A stretch of 35,896 nucleotides of DNA from Candidatus Edwardsbacteria bacterium (GTDB lineage Bacteria > Edwardsbacteria > AC1 > EtOH8): the NCBI GenBank assembly GCA_018821925.1, contig JAHJLF010000052.1, positions 1 to 35,896 on the forward strand, written 5' to 3'. Shown here one piece after another: positions 7,911 through 16,272 of the stretch (its first letter is position 1; each line of letters opens with the position of its first letter). The translations under genes and the position numbers were made by a program. The notes beneath the pieces were generated by a model. The model was not told the DNA's origin. It searched no databases and saw only the letters and a program-made list of their open reading frames with translations.

Positions 7911-8414
7911 AGTTAACGATCCCACGGCTATGCCCGGATAAAATGGAACCCCAGACTAAAGCATTTGATAGTTCTTTTTCTTTTTTGTCCCGCCAAAACG
8001 AAAAAGAACCAAAAAGAAAAAAGCTCGTCGCTGAACCTCTGCTCGTCAGCCCTAAAGCGTCGGCCTAAATTTGACAAACTCGCTTCGCTCAAACAGTGCC
8101 AAATTCTTTACGGCCTTCTTTATTCAGTAGCAGAGCTAACGCGACTTTCCGATAAGCACAAATTTTCAGGCTTTCTGGTCCCCGCCTTCAGTGGAGCGGT
8201 ATTGCTGCAGCTCCGAAAAAGCATTCATTGCGTTATCTGCTTTCTGCCGGCTCTGGTCCAATAAATGCCGGAGCAAACGCCCTGCCCGCCGCGCAACTGG
8301 GCGGTTAAGACTTCTTTGGTTACTTTCTTGGTCACAAGAAAGTAACATTACTGCCCCCAGAAAGCTCCGGATAGATATATTCAAGTTTTGATTATTTTTA
8401 TCATTTGACACATT
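7911..8414. other. Non-coding spacer with long inverted repeats
   Basis: No credible gene. It contains GTTCTTTTTC (7971-7980) paired with GAAAAAGAAC (8000-8009), with inner TTTTG/CAAAA also able to pair. It also contains a perfect 12-bp stem GTTACTTTCTTG / CAAGAAAGTAAC (8319-8346, loop GTCA). Between them lies an ACTCGCTTCGCTCAAAC-type segment (about 8068-8094). Stretches of this style recur as dispersed intergenic repeats in many bacterial genomes. The spacer is bounded by terminator copies A and B. Confidence 0.55.
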
Positions 8415-8446
8415 AAAAAGGCGCAAGGTGAAAATCACCTTGCGAG
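8415..8446 (-). terminator. Terminator hairpin copy B
   Basis: This copy has the same core hairpin as copies A and C, with AAAAA on the left (TTTTT on the minus strand). The outermost stem base is changed (TGCGAGG instead of TGCGC), shortening the stem slightly. It lies about 50 bp beyond the stop of the small membrane-protein gene and is positioned to terminate it. Confidence 0.75.
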
Positions 8447-8494
8447 GGAGTCCGGTCATACATAATCATCTAGTTAATTGTTAAATTGTTATAG

Positions 8495-8959
8495 CTACTT
8501 TGTTTCATCGACACGGCAATTCTGCTTCCTTTCGATAGCTATACCAATAAAATAGATCATGAATACTAACCCTATTGAGGTTATCGGTATTATTCCAAAT
8601 AGTATCATAAAATGGTAACTAGAAAACCCATAGAACTGACAAAAATAATCCATGAAACTAAGAATAGACGTGTAACATAATATTGTGACCATTGTTAAAA
8701 TTGTGGCAAATTTATGAGGATAACGAATATTTCCCTTTTTCCCTTCTCTAACATTGAAGTAAACAATACATAAAATAATTACATATGGTATAGTTGTCAA
8801 TAAACTAAACAATAGACTTCTGTATACGAAAGTGAATGGTTCATTCTTCGCGATTTGTAAATCAATTGGATTTTTTAGGCGTTGCAGAATCCCAAACGTG
8901 TTTAAAATAATTGGCTGTATAAAACCATACACGGCTAGTATAAATGCAAGTTTTTTCAT
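8495..8959 (-). CDS. Small AT-rich integral membrane protein, unknown function
   Basis: This predicted 154-residue protein has four hydrophobic segments (about residues 4-24, 45-69, 84-105 and 116-141) joined by short charged loops, and a polar Lys/Arg/Glu tail. I recognise no family motif. The ATG used here is preceded by GAGGAAAGGA at good spacing. A GTG one codon upstream is an alternative. The gene is strikingly AT-rich, with many ATA, TTA and AAT codons, compared with the GC-rich genes on both sides. It is flanked by two copies of the same terminator hairpin. Both features suggest a recently acquired gene or cargo in a variable slot after the ribosomal superoperon. Confidence 0.65.
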   Translation of the reverse strand: MKKLAFILAVYGFIQPIILNTFGILQRLKNPIDLQIAKNEPFTFVYRSLLFSLLTTIPYVIILCIVYFNVREGKKGNIRYPHKFATILTMVTILCYTSILSFMDYFCQFYGFSSYHFMILFGIIPITSIGLVFMIYFIGIAIERKQNCRVDETK

Positions 8960-9113
8960 CACATTTTCCTTTCCTCATTACTTAATAGTAACCATTGCCG
9001 CATTCAGCTCTGTTAAAACTTTCAGCCCCCTAAATACGACTGCTAAGTAATATATTCGGTATAACTCTTACCGCAAGCTAACCCGACGATAGAAGTAATA
9101 CTACACCAAAAAT

Positions 9114-9146
9114 AAAAAAGGCGCAAGGTGAAAATCACCTTGCGCC
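9114..9146 (-). terminator. Terminator of the str-S10-spc-alpha superoperon (hairpin copy C)
   Basis: On the minus strand GGGCGCAAGGTGA pairs with TCACCTTGCGCC and is followed by TTTTTT. It begins about 18 bp after the rplQ stop codon, the natural end of the superoperon. The core is identical to hairpin copies A and B. Confidence 0.88.
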
Positions 9147-9164
9147 CGTATTATTCAAAGGATA

Positions 9165-9683
9165 TTACTCCGCCTTCTTGGCTTCTTTTTTGGCGGCCTT
9201 CTTTTCCGGCTTTTCCTTCTTGGCCTTGGGGGCCTTTTCCTTCTTCTCGCCCTCTTCCTTCTTTTCGGCCTTCTTCTTGGGTGCGGCCTTGGCCTTCTTC
9301 TCGGCCTCCTCGGGCTTCACCTTGGCCGGGGCGCCGAACAGCTCCATCTGGGCCAGCAGGGCGGCGTCGCCGTGGCGGGGCCACAGTTTGACGATGGAGA
9401 TAAAGCCTGATTTCTTGTCCTTCATCCGGGGAACGATGACGTCGAACAGCTTCCTCAGCACCGTCTGGTCCTTGACCACGGTGGCCACCTGGCGCCGGGC
9501 GGCCAGGGTGCCCTTCTGGGCTATGCTGATCATATGCTCGGCATCGCGCCGGATCACCATGGCCTTGGTGATGGTGGTCTTTATCCGCTCGTACTTGAAC
9601 AGGGAGGTCACCATGTTGCTGACCAATGCGGCCCGGTGGGACCGGGTGCGGCCTAATTTGACGGTATCTTTACGGTGTCTCAT
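9165..9683 (-). CDS. rplQ: 50S ribosomal protein L17 with long Lys/Glu/Ala tail
   Basis: Residues 1 to about 118 are a normal bL17 core (MRHRKDTVKLGRTRSHRAAL start, FKYERIKTTITKA, LFDVIVPRMKDKKSGF). L17 sits near the exit of the peptide tunnel on the large subunit. Residues 121-172 form a low-complexity tail made almost only of K, E, A and P. A bacterial L17 usually ends near residue 115-130, so this is a substantial extension, probably disordered and able to contact rRNA electrostatically. It is the last gene of the superoperon, directly after rpoA as is typical, and a strong terminator follows. Confidence 0.97.
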   Translation of the reverse strand: MRHRKDTVKLGRTRSHRAALVSNMVTSLFKYERIKTTITKAMVIRRDAEHMISIAQKGTLAARRQVATVVKDQTVLRKLFDVIVPRMKDKKSGFISIVKLWPRHGDAALLAQMELFGAPAKVKPEEAEKKAKAAPKKKAEKKEEGEKKEKAPKAKKEKPEKKAAKKEAKKAE

Positions 9684-9725
9684 TGATCTCCATTCTACTT
9701 AAGAAAAGTAGTCGAAAAATGTTGT

Positions 9726-10715
9726 TTACTTGGATTTCTTCTTGGTTTCCAGGAATTGGTCAACCTTCATTCCGAAGCTCAGGCTCATGGCCTTGAGGAT
9801 CACCGACAGCTCGGCCAATGATTTGCGTCCGAAATTACGGTATTTGAGCATCTCGCTCTCGGTCTTCTGTACCAGGTCGCCCAGAGTGTTGATATTATTG
9901 GCTCTCAGGCAGTTGGCCGAGCGGACCGACAGCTCCAGCTCCTCCACCGGCTTGTTGAGCATATCCCGCATCTTAAGCATGTCGTTATCCACCGCATCTT
10001 CGCGCAGTTCGTCGGGTTTGTCGCCAAAGGACTGGAACAGCCCGATGTGGTCCTGCAGCAGTTTGGCGGCGTAGGATACCGCCATGTCCGGCTTGATGGA
10101 GCCGTCGGTGTGGATCTCCAGTATCAGGCGGTCGTAATCGGTGCGCTCGCCCACCCGGCAGTTCTCCACGTGGAAGTTCACCTTGGAGACCGGGGAGAAG
10201 GCCGCATCCAGCGGGATCAGCCCGATGGTATTGTATGATTTGCGGAACACCTCGGCCGGAACGTATCCCCGGCCGTGATCCACCGTCAGCTCCATCTTCA
10301 GGCTGCCGTCCTCGGACAGGGTGGCCAGGTGCAGCTCGGGGTTCAGGATCTCCACATCGGGGTCGCCCTCGATCTGGGCGGCGGTGATCCGGCCCTTGGT
10401 CTGGGCCTTCAGGTAGACGGTCTTGGGATGCTCGGAATGCAGCCGGATCCTGAGCTGCTTCAGATTGAGCACGATCTCGGTGACATCCTCCATGATGCCG
10501 GGGATGGTGGAGAACTCGTGCAGCACGCCCTCGATCTTGACCGCCACCACTGCCGATCCGGTTATGGAGGACAGCAGAACCCGGCGCAGGGCGTTGCCCA
10601 GGGTCAAGCCGTAGCCGCGCTCCAGGGGTTCGGCGGTAAAGCGGCCGAAAGTGTCGTTGTTGCTGGCTTCATCTATGATAATGCCTTTCGGCATCTGTAA
10701 ACTTTTCCATCTCAT
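9726..10715 (-). CDS. rpoA: DNA-directed RNA polymerase subunit alpha
   Basis: At 329 residues this is a full-length alpha subunit. The N-terminal dimerisation domain has FTAEPLERGYGLTLGNALRRVLLSS, the family signature for assembly of the RNAP core. The C-terminal domain (about 245-315) has the helix-hairpin-helix LSVRSANCLRANNINTLGDL and KYRNFGRKSLAEL, including the Arg and Asn residues that contact UP elements in E. coli. A short Lys-rich end (ETKKKSK) closes the protein. It lies between rpsD and rplQ, the conserved alpha-operon order. Confidence 0.98.
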   Translation of the reverse strand: MRWKSLQMPKGIIIDEASNNDTFGRFTAEPLERGYGLTLGNALRRVLLSSITGSAVVAVKIEGVLHEFSTIPGIMEDVTEIVLNLKQLRIRLHSEHPKTVYLKAQTKGRITAAQIEGDPDVEILNPELHLATLSEDGSLKMELTVDHGRGYVPAEVFRKSYNTIGLIPLDAAFSPVSKVNFHVENCRVGERTDYDRLILEIHTDGSIKPDMAVSYAAKLLQDHIGLFQSFGDKPDELREDAVDNDMLKMRDMLNKPVEELELSVRSANCLRANNINTLGDLVQKTESEMLKYRNFGRKSLAELSVILKAMSLSFGMKVDQFLETKKKSK

Positions 10716-10795
10716 GGTTAAGTCTGCCCCCTTGTTTAACGGTTGAAGGTTGAGCCCGCCGCTTTTTTACCAGCGGCCAGCCAGGCAGTTAAGGC

Positions 10796-11425
10796 CTACT
10801 TGGAATAGAGCTCGATGATCAACTGCTCGTTAATCGGCAATCCTATGGTGTCCCGGGTCGGCACGTTAAGCAGGCTGCCGCTCATGGTGGCCGGCTCGTA
10901 CTTCAGCCAGGAGACCAGGGCTCGGCTTTTATTCTTATCCAGAGATTCCTTGATGATAATGTTCTCCTTGCTCTTGTCCTTGACCTTGATCACGTCCCCC
11001 GGCTTGATCAGGTAGGAGGGGATGTTCACCACCTTCTCGTTCACCAGAAAATGCTTGTGGCCCACCAGCTGGCGGGCGGCCGAGCGGGAGGGGGCCATCC
11101 CCATCCTGAAGACCACGTTGTCCATCCGCCTCTCCAGCAGCGACAGCAGGTTCTCGCCGGTGACGCCCTTCATGCGGGAGGCCTTGTCAAAGTATCCCCG
11201 GAACTGGCGTTCCAGGATACCGTAGATGCGGCGCACCTTCTGCTTTTCCCGAAGATGGATGGCATAGCCCGAAGGCTTCCGGTTGATCTCTTTGCCGCGC
11301 TCGCCCGGAGGATAGCTCCTCTTCTCAAAAGCGCATTTGGCGGAATTGCAGCGCTCGCCCTTCAAAAACAGCTTGGTGCCCTCGCGGCGGCACAGTTTGC
11401 ATCTAGCGTCCGTATATCTGGCCAT
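10796..11425 (-). CDS. rpsD: 30S ribosomal protein S4 (zinc-binding form)
   Basis: This 209-residue uS4 is a primary 16S rRNA binder and, in many bacteria, the translational repressor of the alpha operon. The N-terminus carries a zinc knuckle (Cys9, Cys12, Cys26, Cys31), which many bacterial S4 proteins lack. The S4 RNA-binding domain follows from about residue 98 ([23 protein letters not shown], then HKHFLVN). It sits between rpsK and rpoA. The 80-bp gap before rpoA has a short GC-rich inverted repeat but no convincing terminator. Confidence 0.98.
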   Translation of the reverse strand: MARYTDARCKLCRREGTKLFLKGERCNSAKCAFEKRSYPPGERGKEINRKPSGYAIHLREKQKVRRIYGILERQFRGYFDKASRMKGVTGENLLSLLERRMDNVVFRMGMAPSRSAARQLVGHKHFLVNEKVVNIPSYLIKPGDVIKVKDKSKENIIIKESLDKNKSRALVSWLKYEPATMSGSLLNVPTRDTIGLPINEQLIIELYSK

Positions 11426-11480
11426 CTATGTAAAAAACCTCCTTAATAATTTCCTTGAAAATTATCCCTGGGTCGGCAGT

Positions 11481-11870
11481 TTAGACCCGTCTCCTCTTGG
11501 GGGCCCGGCAGCCGTTATGCGGCACCGGAGTGACATCGCGGATGACGCTGATGTTGAGTCCGGCCGCCTGCAAAGAGCGGATGGCCGATTCCCGTCCGCC
11601 GCCGGGGCCCTTGACCCAGGCCTCCACCCGCTGCATGCCCAGCCCCAGGGCGATCTTGGCGCAGCTCTCGGCGGCCACCTGGGCGGCAAAGGGGGTGGAT
11701 TTGCGGGACCCCTTGAACCCGGCCTTGCCGGCCGAGGCCCAGGCGATCACATTGCCGTTCTTGTCGGTGATGGTGACGATGGTATTGTTGAAGGTCGACT
11801 GGATATGGGCTATCCCGGCCGACTCTATCTTCTTCTCTTTTTTCTTTTGGCTTTTTTTATCCTCAGCCAT
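11481..11870 (-). CDS. rpsK: 30S ribosomal protein S11
   Basis: This 129-residue uS11 is part of the small-subunit platform. After a Lys-rich disordered start ([12 protein letters not shown]) the core reads [16 protein letters not shown], then [20 protein letters not shown]. It ends in [20 protein letters not shown], the universally conserved C-terminus. It is flanked by rpsM and rpsD as in the alpha operon. Confidence 0.98.
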   Translation of the reverse strand: MAEDKKSQKKKEKKIESAGIAHIQSTFNNTIVTITDKNGNVIAWASAGKAGFKGSRKSTPFAAQVAAESCAKIALGLGMQRVEAWVKGPGGGRESAIRSLQAAGLNISVIRDVTPVPHNGCRAPKRRRV

Positions 11871-11924
11871 TTTTCCCCTTTATATCGAAAGTGTTAACTG
11901 CTGAATATTGTTCCTGGAAAACCG

Positions 11925-12308
11925 CTACTTCTTGGGCGGGGCTTTCTTCTTGACCACCCCGGCCTTTTTGGGACCTTTTCTGGTCCGGGCGTTGGTCTTG
12001 GTGCGCTGCCCCCTTACCGGCAGGCCCCGGCGGTGCCTTAAGCCACGGTAGCAACCGATCTCCATCAGGCGTTTGATCGACAGGGCCACTTCGGTCCGCT
12101 TGGTGCCCTCCACCTTGTGCTCGGCCTCGATGATGGAACGCAGCCGTCCCACCTCGTCCTCGGTGAGATCCTTGACCCTTTTATGGGGATCAACCTTGCC
12201 CGCCGAAAGTATTTTCTTGGCGGACGTCGGGCCGATACCAAAAATATAGGTTAACCCTACCTCTATCCGCTTCTCGCGGGGAAGATCAACACCAGCAATT
12301 CTGGCCAC
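11925..12308 (-). CDS. rpsM: 30S ribosomal protein S13
   Basis: This 127-residue uS13 is a head protein that contacts tRNA and the large subunit through bridge B1. The start [20 protein letters not shown] and the segment [26 protein letters not shown] are diagnostic. The C-terminal [15 protein letters not shown] is the basic tail that reaches the P-site tRNA. It follows rpmJ and precedes rpsK. Confidence 0.98.
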   Translation of the reverse strand: MARIAGVDLPREKRIEVGLTYIFGIGPTSAKKILSAGKVDPHKRVKDLTEDEVGRLRSIIEAEHKVEGTKRTEVALSIKRLMEIGCYRGLRHRRGLPVRGQRTKTNARTRKGPKKAGVVKKKAPPKK

Positions 12309-12346
12309 CTTATTGCCTCCTTAAATATAAACGCTTAAAAATTTAA

Positions 12347-12460
12347 CTAGCCCTGTCTCTGCTTATGGCGGGGGTTCTTGCAGATGATCCTTAAGACCCC
12401 CTTGCGGCGGATCATTTTGCAGTGTTCGCAGATCTTTTTTATCGAAACCCTTACTTTCAT
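12347..12460 (-). CDS. rpmJ: 50S ribosomal protein L36 (zinc-ribbon form)
   Basis: This 37-residue bL36 starts at an ATG with a [16 protein letters not shown]-terminus and ends in PRHKQRQG. The zinc ligands are Cys11, Cys14, Cys27 and His32, so this is the zinc-containing (C+) form. L36 is a very small 23S rRNA-binding protein near the peptidyl-transferase region. It sits between infA and rpsM, its standard place. Confidence 0.97.
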   Translation of the reverse strand: MKVRVSIKKICEHCKMIRRKGVLRIICKNPRHKQRQG

Positions 12461-12497
12461 TTTATCCCATTCCCCTTTATTCTTAACGGACTGTTTT

Positions 12498-12716
12498 TTA
12501 CTTGAAACGGTATACTATCCGGCCCCGGGTCAGGTCGTAGGGAGAAAGCTCCACCGTCACCTTGTCGCCGGGAAGGATCTTGATGAAATGCATCCTCATT
12601 TTCCCGGAGATATGGGCCAGTATCTTATGACCATTGGGTAGCTCCACTCTGAAAGTGGCGTTGGGAAGATTTTCCGCCACCGTTCCTTCTACCTGTATCC
12701 CTTCCTGTTTGGCCAT
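12498..12716 (-). CDS. infA: Translation initiation factor IF-1
   Basis: This 72-residue protein is a single OB-fold S1-like domain: [39 protein letters not shown] and [17 protein letters not shown]-1 occupies the A site of the 30S subunit during initiation. Its length and motifs match the family closely. It lies between map and rpmJ, the order found in spc/alpha junctions of many bacteria. Confidence 0.98.
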   Translation of the reverse strand: MAKQEGIQVEGTVAENLPNATFRVELPNGHKILAHISGKMRMHFIKILPGDKVTVELSPYDLTRGRIVYRFK

Positions 12717-12767
12717 GCACTCCTTGGTTACTGATTGTTATTTGGTTATCGCTATCGGCTGATCGTT

Positions 12768-13517
12768 CTATCTGGTGACTATCTCCGGGTCTCCGTCGGT
12801 GACTATCACCGTGTCCTCAAAATGGGCCGACAGGCTGCCGTCCTTAGTCACCACCGTCCAGCCGTCGGACAGAAATTTCACCTCGGCCTTGCCGGTGTTT
12901 ATCATCGGCTCTATGGCCAGCGACATCCCGGCTTTAAGCACCGGGCTGTGGCCGGGCCGGAAATAATTGGGGATCTCCGGCTCCTGATGGAGGCTGGCCC
13001 CCACCCCGTGGCCGCACAGTTCCCGCACCACCGAGAATCCGGCGTTCTCGGCCGTCCGCTGGACGGCCTTGGAGATATCGGTGACCTTGTTGCCGGCTCG
13101 GGCCTGATCTATTCCCAGCTCCAGCGACTGCCGGGTCACCGCCATCAGTTTCAATGATTCCGGCGAGGGGCTGGCGCCCACCAGGTAGCTCCGGGCGGCA
13201 TCGGCGATGAAGCCTGCTTTGCGGACCCCGACGTCTATTCCCACCAGATCGCCTGATTTTAATTTCCGGTCGGCCCGGGGTATGCCGTGAACCACCTCGT
13301 GGTTGATGGCAATGCACAGGTTGGCCGGATAGTTGCGGTAGCCCTTAAAGGCGCACTCCCCGCCCCGCTGTTTGATGAACTGGCAAGCCAGTTCGTCCAG
13401 CTCCAGGGTTGATATGCCCGGAGCAACGGAATTTTTAAGAACATCCCACAGACCGGCGATTATTTTACCGGCCTCCCTGATCCTGGCGATATCGGAACTG
13501 CTATTGATGATTATCAT
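12768..13517 (-). CDS. map: Type I methionine aminopeptidase
   Basis: Removes the initiator Met from nascent proteins in the cytoplasm. The five metal ligands of the family are visible: Asp in GIDVGV, Asp in FIADAAR, His in GHGVGASLH, Glu in AIEPMIN and Glu in SAHFEDTVIV. An ORF runs five codons further upstream. I prefer the ATG whose first base overlaps the adk stop (ATGA), which implies translational coupling and fits the usual short N-terminus (IIINSSSDIARIREAGKI). At about 249 residues it has the normal length for a type I enzyme without an N-terminal zinc finger. Confidence 0.95.
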   Translation of the reverse strand: MIIINSSSDIARIREAGKIIAGLWDVLKNSVAPGISTLELDELACQFIKQRGGECAFKGYRNYPANLCIAINHEVVHGIPRADRKLKSGDLVGIDVGVRKAGFIADAARSYLVGASPSPESLKLMAVTRQSLELGIDQARAGNKVTDISKAVQRTAENAGFSVVRELCGHGVGASLHQEPEIPNYFRPGHSPVLKAGMSLAIEPMINTGKAEVKFLSDGWTVVTKDGSLSAHFEDTVIVTDGDPEIVTR

Positions 13518-14167
13518 TTCCGCCCGGACCATAGGGTTTCTTTTAAAGAGCTGTATACTTCATCGGGGGTTTTAGCGCCGTCTATTTTTTCCAGAATGCC
13601 GCGCGAGAGGTAGTACTCCTTCAGCGGTGATGTCTGCCGCTGGTAAACCTCCAGCCTTTTTTCCGCGGTGGCCTGCTGATCATCCACCCTTTGGTCCAGG
13701 ACCGATTCGCATTTATCGCATCTGTCCGTGATTTTAGGGGCCTGAAACAGAAGGTTGAAAATCGCCCCGCATCTGGAGCAGGTCCGGCGGGAGGTCAGTC
13801 TTTTCACCAGCTCCCTGTCGTCCACCTCCAGCCAGAGAACGGCATCGATGCTGGTTCCCCGGAGCTTTAAGATATCATCCAGTTTTTCGGCCTGTTCCAC
13901 CGTCCGGGGGAAACCGTCCAGCAAAAATCCTTTATTTGCGTCATCTTTTTCCAGCCGCTGGGCCACTACTTCGATCATCACCTCGTCCGGCACCAACGCC
14001 CCGCGGTCCATGAAAGATCTGGCTTTTAGCCCCACCTCTGTCCCGTTCCTGGCAGCCTCTCTGAGCATCTCGCCGGTGGAGATATGCGGTATCCCGTAAT
14101 CCCGGCTGATAAAAGCCGCCTGGGTCCCTTTGCCGGAGCCCGGGGCCCCGAACAGGATGATCCTCAT
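13514..14167 (-). CDS. adk: Adenylate kinase, zinc-LID long form
   Basis: This 217-residue enzyme catalyses ATP + AMP to 2 ADP in the cytoplasm. The P-loop is GAPGSGKGTQA near the N-terminus. The AMP-binding part includes ISTGEMLREA and GFPRTVEQAE. The LID (about 126-163) carries a four-Cys zinc site, CSRCGAIF and CDKCES, as in Gram-positive and many other bacteria. Its ATG follows the secY stop by three bases and its TGA overlaps the map start, so secY, adk and map form a tightly coupled block. Confidence 0.97.
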   Translation of the reverse strand: MRIILFGAPGSGKGTQAAFISRDYGIPHISTGEMLREAARNGTEVGLKARSFMDRGALVPDEVMIEVVAQRLEKDDANKGFLLDGFPRTVEQAEKLDDILKLRGTSIDAVLWLEVDDRELVKRLTSRRTCSRCGAIFNLLFQAPKITDRCDKCESVLDQRVDDQQATAEKRLEVYQRQTSPLKEYYLSRGILEKIDGAKTPDEVYSSLKETLWSGRK

Positions 14168-14170
14168 GGG

Positions 14171-15487
14171 CTACATCCTTCCGGATCGGCCGGAGATCTT
14201 GCCCTTCTTTATGAAGCCTTCGTAATGTCTCATCAGCAGGTGGGACTCTATCTGCTGCAGGGTATCCAGGGCCACCCCCACGATGATCAGCAATGTGGTA
14301 CCGCCGAAGTAGAACGGGATATGGGCCGCATTCATCAGGATGGTGGGCAGCACTGCTATCAGGGCGTAGAATATGGCCCCCGGCAGGGTGATCCTGGTGA
14401 GGATCCGCTCGATATATTCGGCGGTTTTGGAGCCCGGCCTGATGCCGGGAATGAACCCGCCGTATTTTTTCATGTTATCGGCCATGTCGCCCGGATTGAT
14501 GACGATGGCGGTGTAGAAATAGGCAAAGAAGATGATCATCAGCCCATAGATCAGGTTGTAGAGAAAGGCCCCGGGCGAAAACATGGCCATCAGGGTCTGG
14601 GCCCACTCTCCCTTGATGAAGGTCCCTAGAGTCATGGGGAACGACAGCACGCTCTGAGCGAAGATGATGGGGATGACGCCGGCGGTATTGAAACCCAGCG
14701 GAATATAAGTGCTCTGTCCGCCGTACACTTTCCGGCCCACCACCCGCTTGGCATACTGCACCGGGATCTTTCGGGCTCCCTGGGTCATCAGCACCACCGC
14801 GGCCGTGACCAATATCATCAGAATGCCGATCAGGGTCAGGGGGATGATGCCGATGGCCCCGCCCTTCACTGAAATATAGGTATTAAGCAGATCGCCGGGA
14901 ATGACGTCCAGGCAACCCACAAAAATTATCATGGAGATGCCGTTGCCGATGCCCCGCTCGGTGATCTGCTCCCCCAGCCACATCACGAAAACAGTGCCGG
15001 CGGTCATAGTGACAGCTGTCAGCAATTTGAATCCCAAGCCGGGATGGGGAACCACCGGGACCCCGTTGGGAGCCAAGCTCTCCAGGAACAGCGAGATGCC
15101 GTAGGACTGGACCAACGCCAGGCCCACCGTGGCATAACGGGTGTACTGGTTGATCTTCTTGCGCCCCTGCTCGCCCTCCCTCTGCAGTTTCTCCAGGAAA
15201 GGTATAACTGCGCCCATCAGCTGCATGATGATGGAGGAGGTGATATAGGGCATGATCCCCAGGGCGAAGATGGTGGCCCGACTTAAGTTTCCACCCACGA
15301 ACAGGTCGTACATCCCGAACAGGGTGCCACGCTGGGCCCGGAAAAATTCGGCCAGGACCTGGGTGTCGATGCCGGCGGTGGGCAGGTGGCCGCCGATACG
15401 GTAGACCACCAGCAGAGCCATGGTGAAAAGGATCCTTCTCCTGAGCTCCGGGATATTGAATATATTTTTTATCTTTTCAAACATCAC
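14171..15487 (-). CDS. secY: Preprotein translocase subunit SecY
   Basis: This 438-residue channel subunit of the SecYEG translocon has ten predicted membrane helices. It starts with IKNIFNIPELRRRILFTMALLVVYRIGGHLPTAGID and contains the plug/TM2 region (FALGIMPYITSSIIMQLM). Conserved cytoplasmic loops include KRVVGRKVYGGQSTYIPL and KYGGFIPGIRPGSKTAEYI, which contact SecA or the ribosome. It comes after rplO and before adk, as in the spc operon of many bacteria. The 60-bp gap before it is AT-rich with no terminator. Confidence 0.98.
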   Translation of the reverse strand: MMFEKIKNIFNIPELRRRILFTMALLVVYRIGGHLPTAGIDTQVLAEFFRAQRGTLFGMYDLFVGGNLSRATIFALGIMPYITSSIIMQLMGAVIPFLEKLQREGEQGRKKINQYTRYATVGLALVQSYGISLFLESLAPNGVPVVPHPGLGFKLLTAVTMTAGTVFVMWLGEQITERGIGNGISMIIFVGCLDVIPGDLLNTYISVKGGAIGIIPLTLIGILMILVTAAVVLMTQGARKIPVQYAKRVVGRKVYGGQSTYIPLGFNTAGVIPIIFAQSVLSFPMTLGTFIKGEWAQTLMAMFSPGAFLYNLIYGLMIIFFAYFYTAIVINPGDMADNMKKYGGFIPGIRPGSKTAEYIERILTRITLPGAIFYALIAVLPTILMNAAHIPFYFGGTTLLIIVGVALDTLQQIESHLLMRHYEGFIKKGKISGRSGRM

Positions 15488-15547
15488 CCAAATCCATTAC
15501 TGTAAATTGGCAATTAAATTCTTTTGAGGAAATATAGGATTGAGTAT

Positions 15548-15997
15548 CTATGCGGCTATCTCGGCCTTGCCCCCGGCGGCTTCTATCGATTTCCGGGCGC
15601 CGTCGGAAAAAGCGCTGGCCTTGACCGTCAGAGCGTTCTTCAGCTCGCCCTTGCCCAGGATCTTGATCGGCTTCTTGATGCTTTTTATCAGCCCCTTCTT
15701 GGCCAGGTAGGCCGGATCGATCTCCTTGGCTCCGGAGATCTTGGCCAATGAAGAGATGTCCACCAGCTGGTAGACCATTCTCTTCAGCGGGGTGAAGCCC
15801 CTCTTGGGAAGCCTGCGCTGCAGCGGCATCTGGCCGCCTTCGAACCAGGCCGGGACCTTGGCTCCCGAACCGGCCCGGGATTTCTGCCCCTTGTGCCCGC
15901 GGGTGGAGGTGCCGCCGTGTCCGGAGCCGGTCCCGCAGCCCCGCCGCTTGCTTTTCTTGACCGAACCTTTGGCCGGTCTGATATCGTTAAGCTTCAT
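15548..15997 (-). CDS. rplO: 50S ribosomal protein L15
   Basis: This 149-residue uL15 has the Gly/Arg/Lys-rich extended N-terminus ([34 protein letters not shown]) that threads through 23S rRNA, then [17 protein letters not shown]. The globular C-terminus includes [21 protein letters not shown]. Its ATG follows the rpmD stop by a single base. It ends the ribosomal part of the spc segment before secY. Confidence 0.97.
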   Translation of the reverse strand: MKLNDIRPAKGSVKKSKRRGCGTGSGHGGTSTRGHKGQKSRAGSGAKVPAWFEGGQMPLQRRLPKRGFTPLKRMVYQLVDISSLAKISGAKEIDPAYLAKKGLIKSIKKPIKILGKGELKNALTVKASAFSDGARKSIEAAGGKAEIAA

Positions 15998-15998
15998 C

Positions 15999-16202
15999 TT
16001 ATTTGACTCCTTCGGCGATCTCTTCCACTTTCAGCAGATGCTCAATCTTTTTGACCATCCCCCTGATCTGGGGGGTATCGTTCTGCTCCACCGTATGGTA
16101 GAGTTTTCTGATGCCCAGCGATCTGACGATCCTCTTCTGCTTTTCGGTACGGTCGATGGTGGAATGAATCTGGGTTATTCTTAGCTTCTTTGTTTTTGAC
16201 AC
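15999..16202 (-). CDS. rpmD: 50S ribosomal protein L30
   Basis: This 67-residue uL30 reads [20 protein letters not shown] then [20 protein letters not shown], the family signature. It binds 23S and lies near 5S rRNA on the large subunit. L30 is dispensable and lost in several lineages. Here it is intact between rpsE and rplO. Confidence 0.96.
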   Translation of the reverse strand: MSKTKKLRITQIHSTIDRTEKQKRIVRSLGIRKLYHTVEQNDTPQIRGMVKKIEHLLKVEEIAEGVK

Positions 16203-16272
16203 GGAAAATTCCTCACTGACAAATCATTTATAACATGGCAGGGGCTTGCCTGCAAATAGATTGATTAGCTTC

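Noticed and set aside
8166-8459. 97-residue minus-strand frame
   Set aside because: It starts inside terminator copy B and reads through a perfect 12-bp inverted repeat. Low-complexity composition and no ribosome binding site indicate a chance frame in repeat sequence.
7880-9146. Hairpin copies as integron attC sites with cassettes between them
   Set aside because: The stems are perfect, short, and have T-runs in the minus direction. There are no R-box/L-box motifs or extrahelical bases, so terminators fit better.
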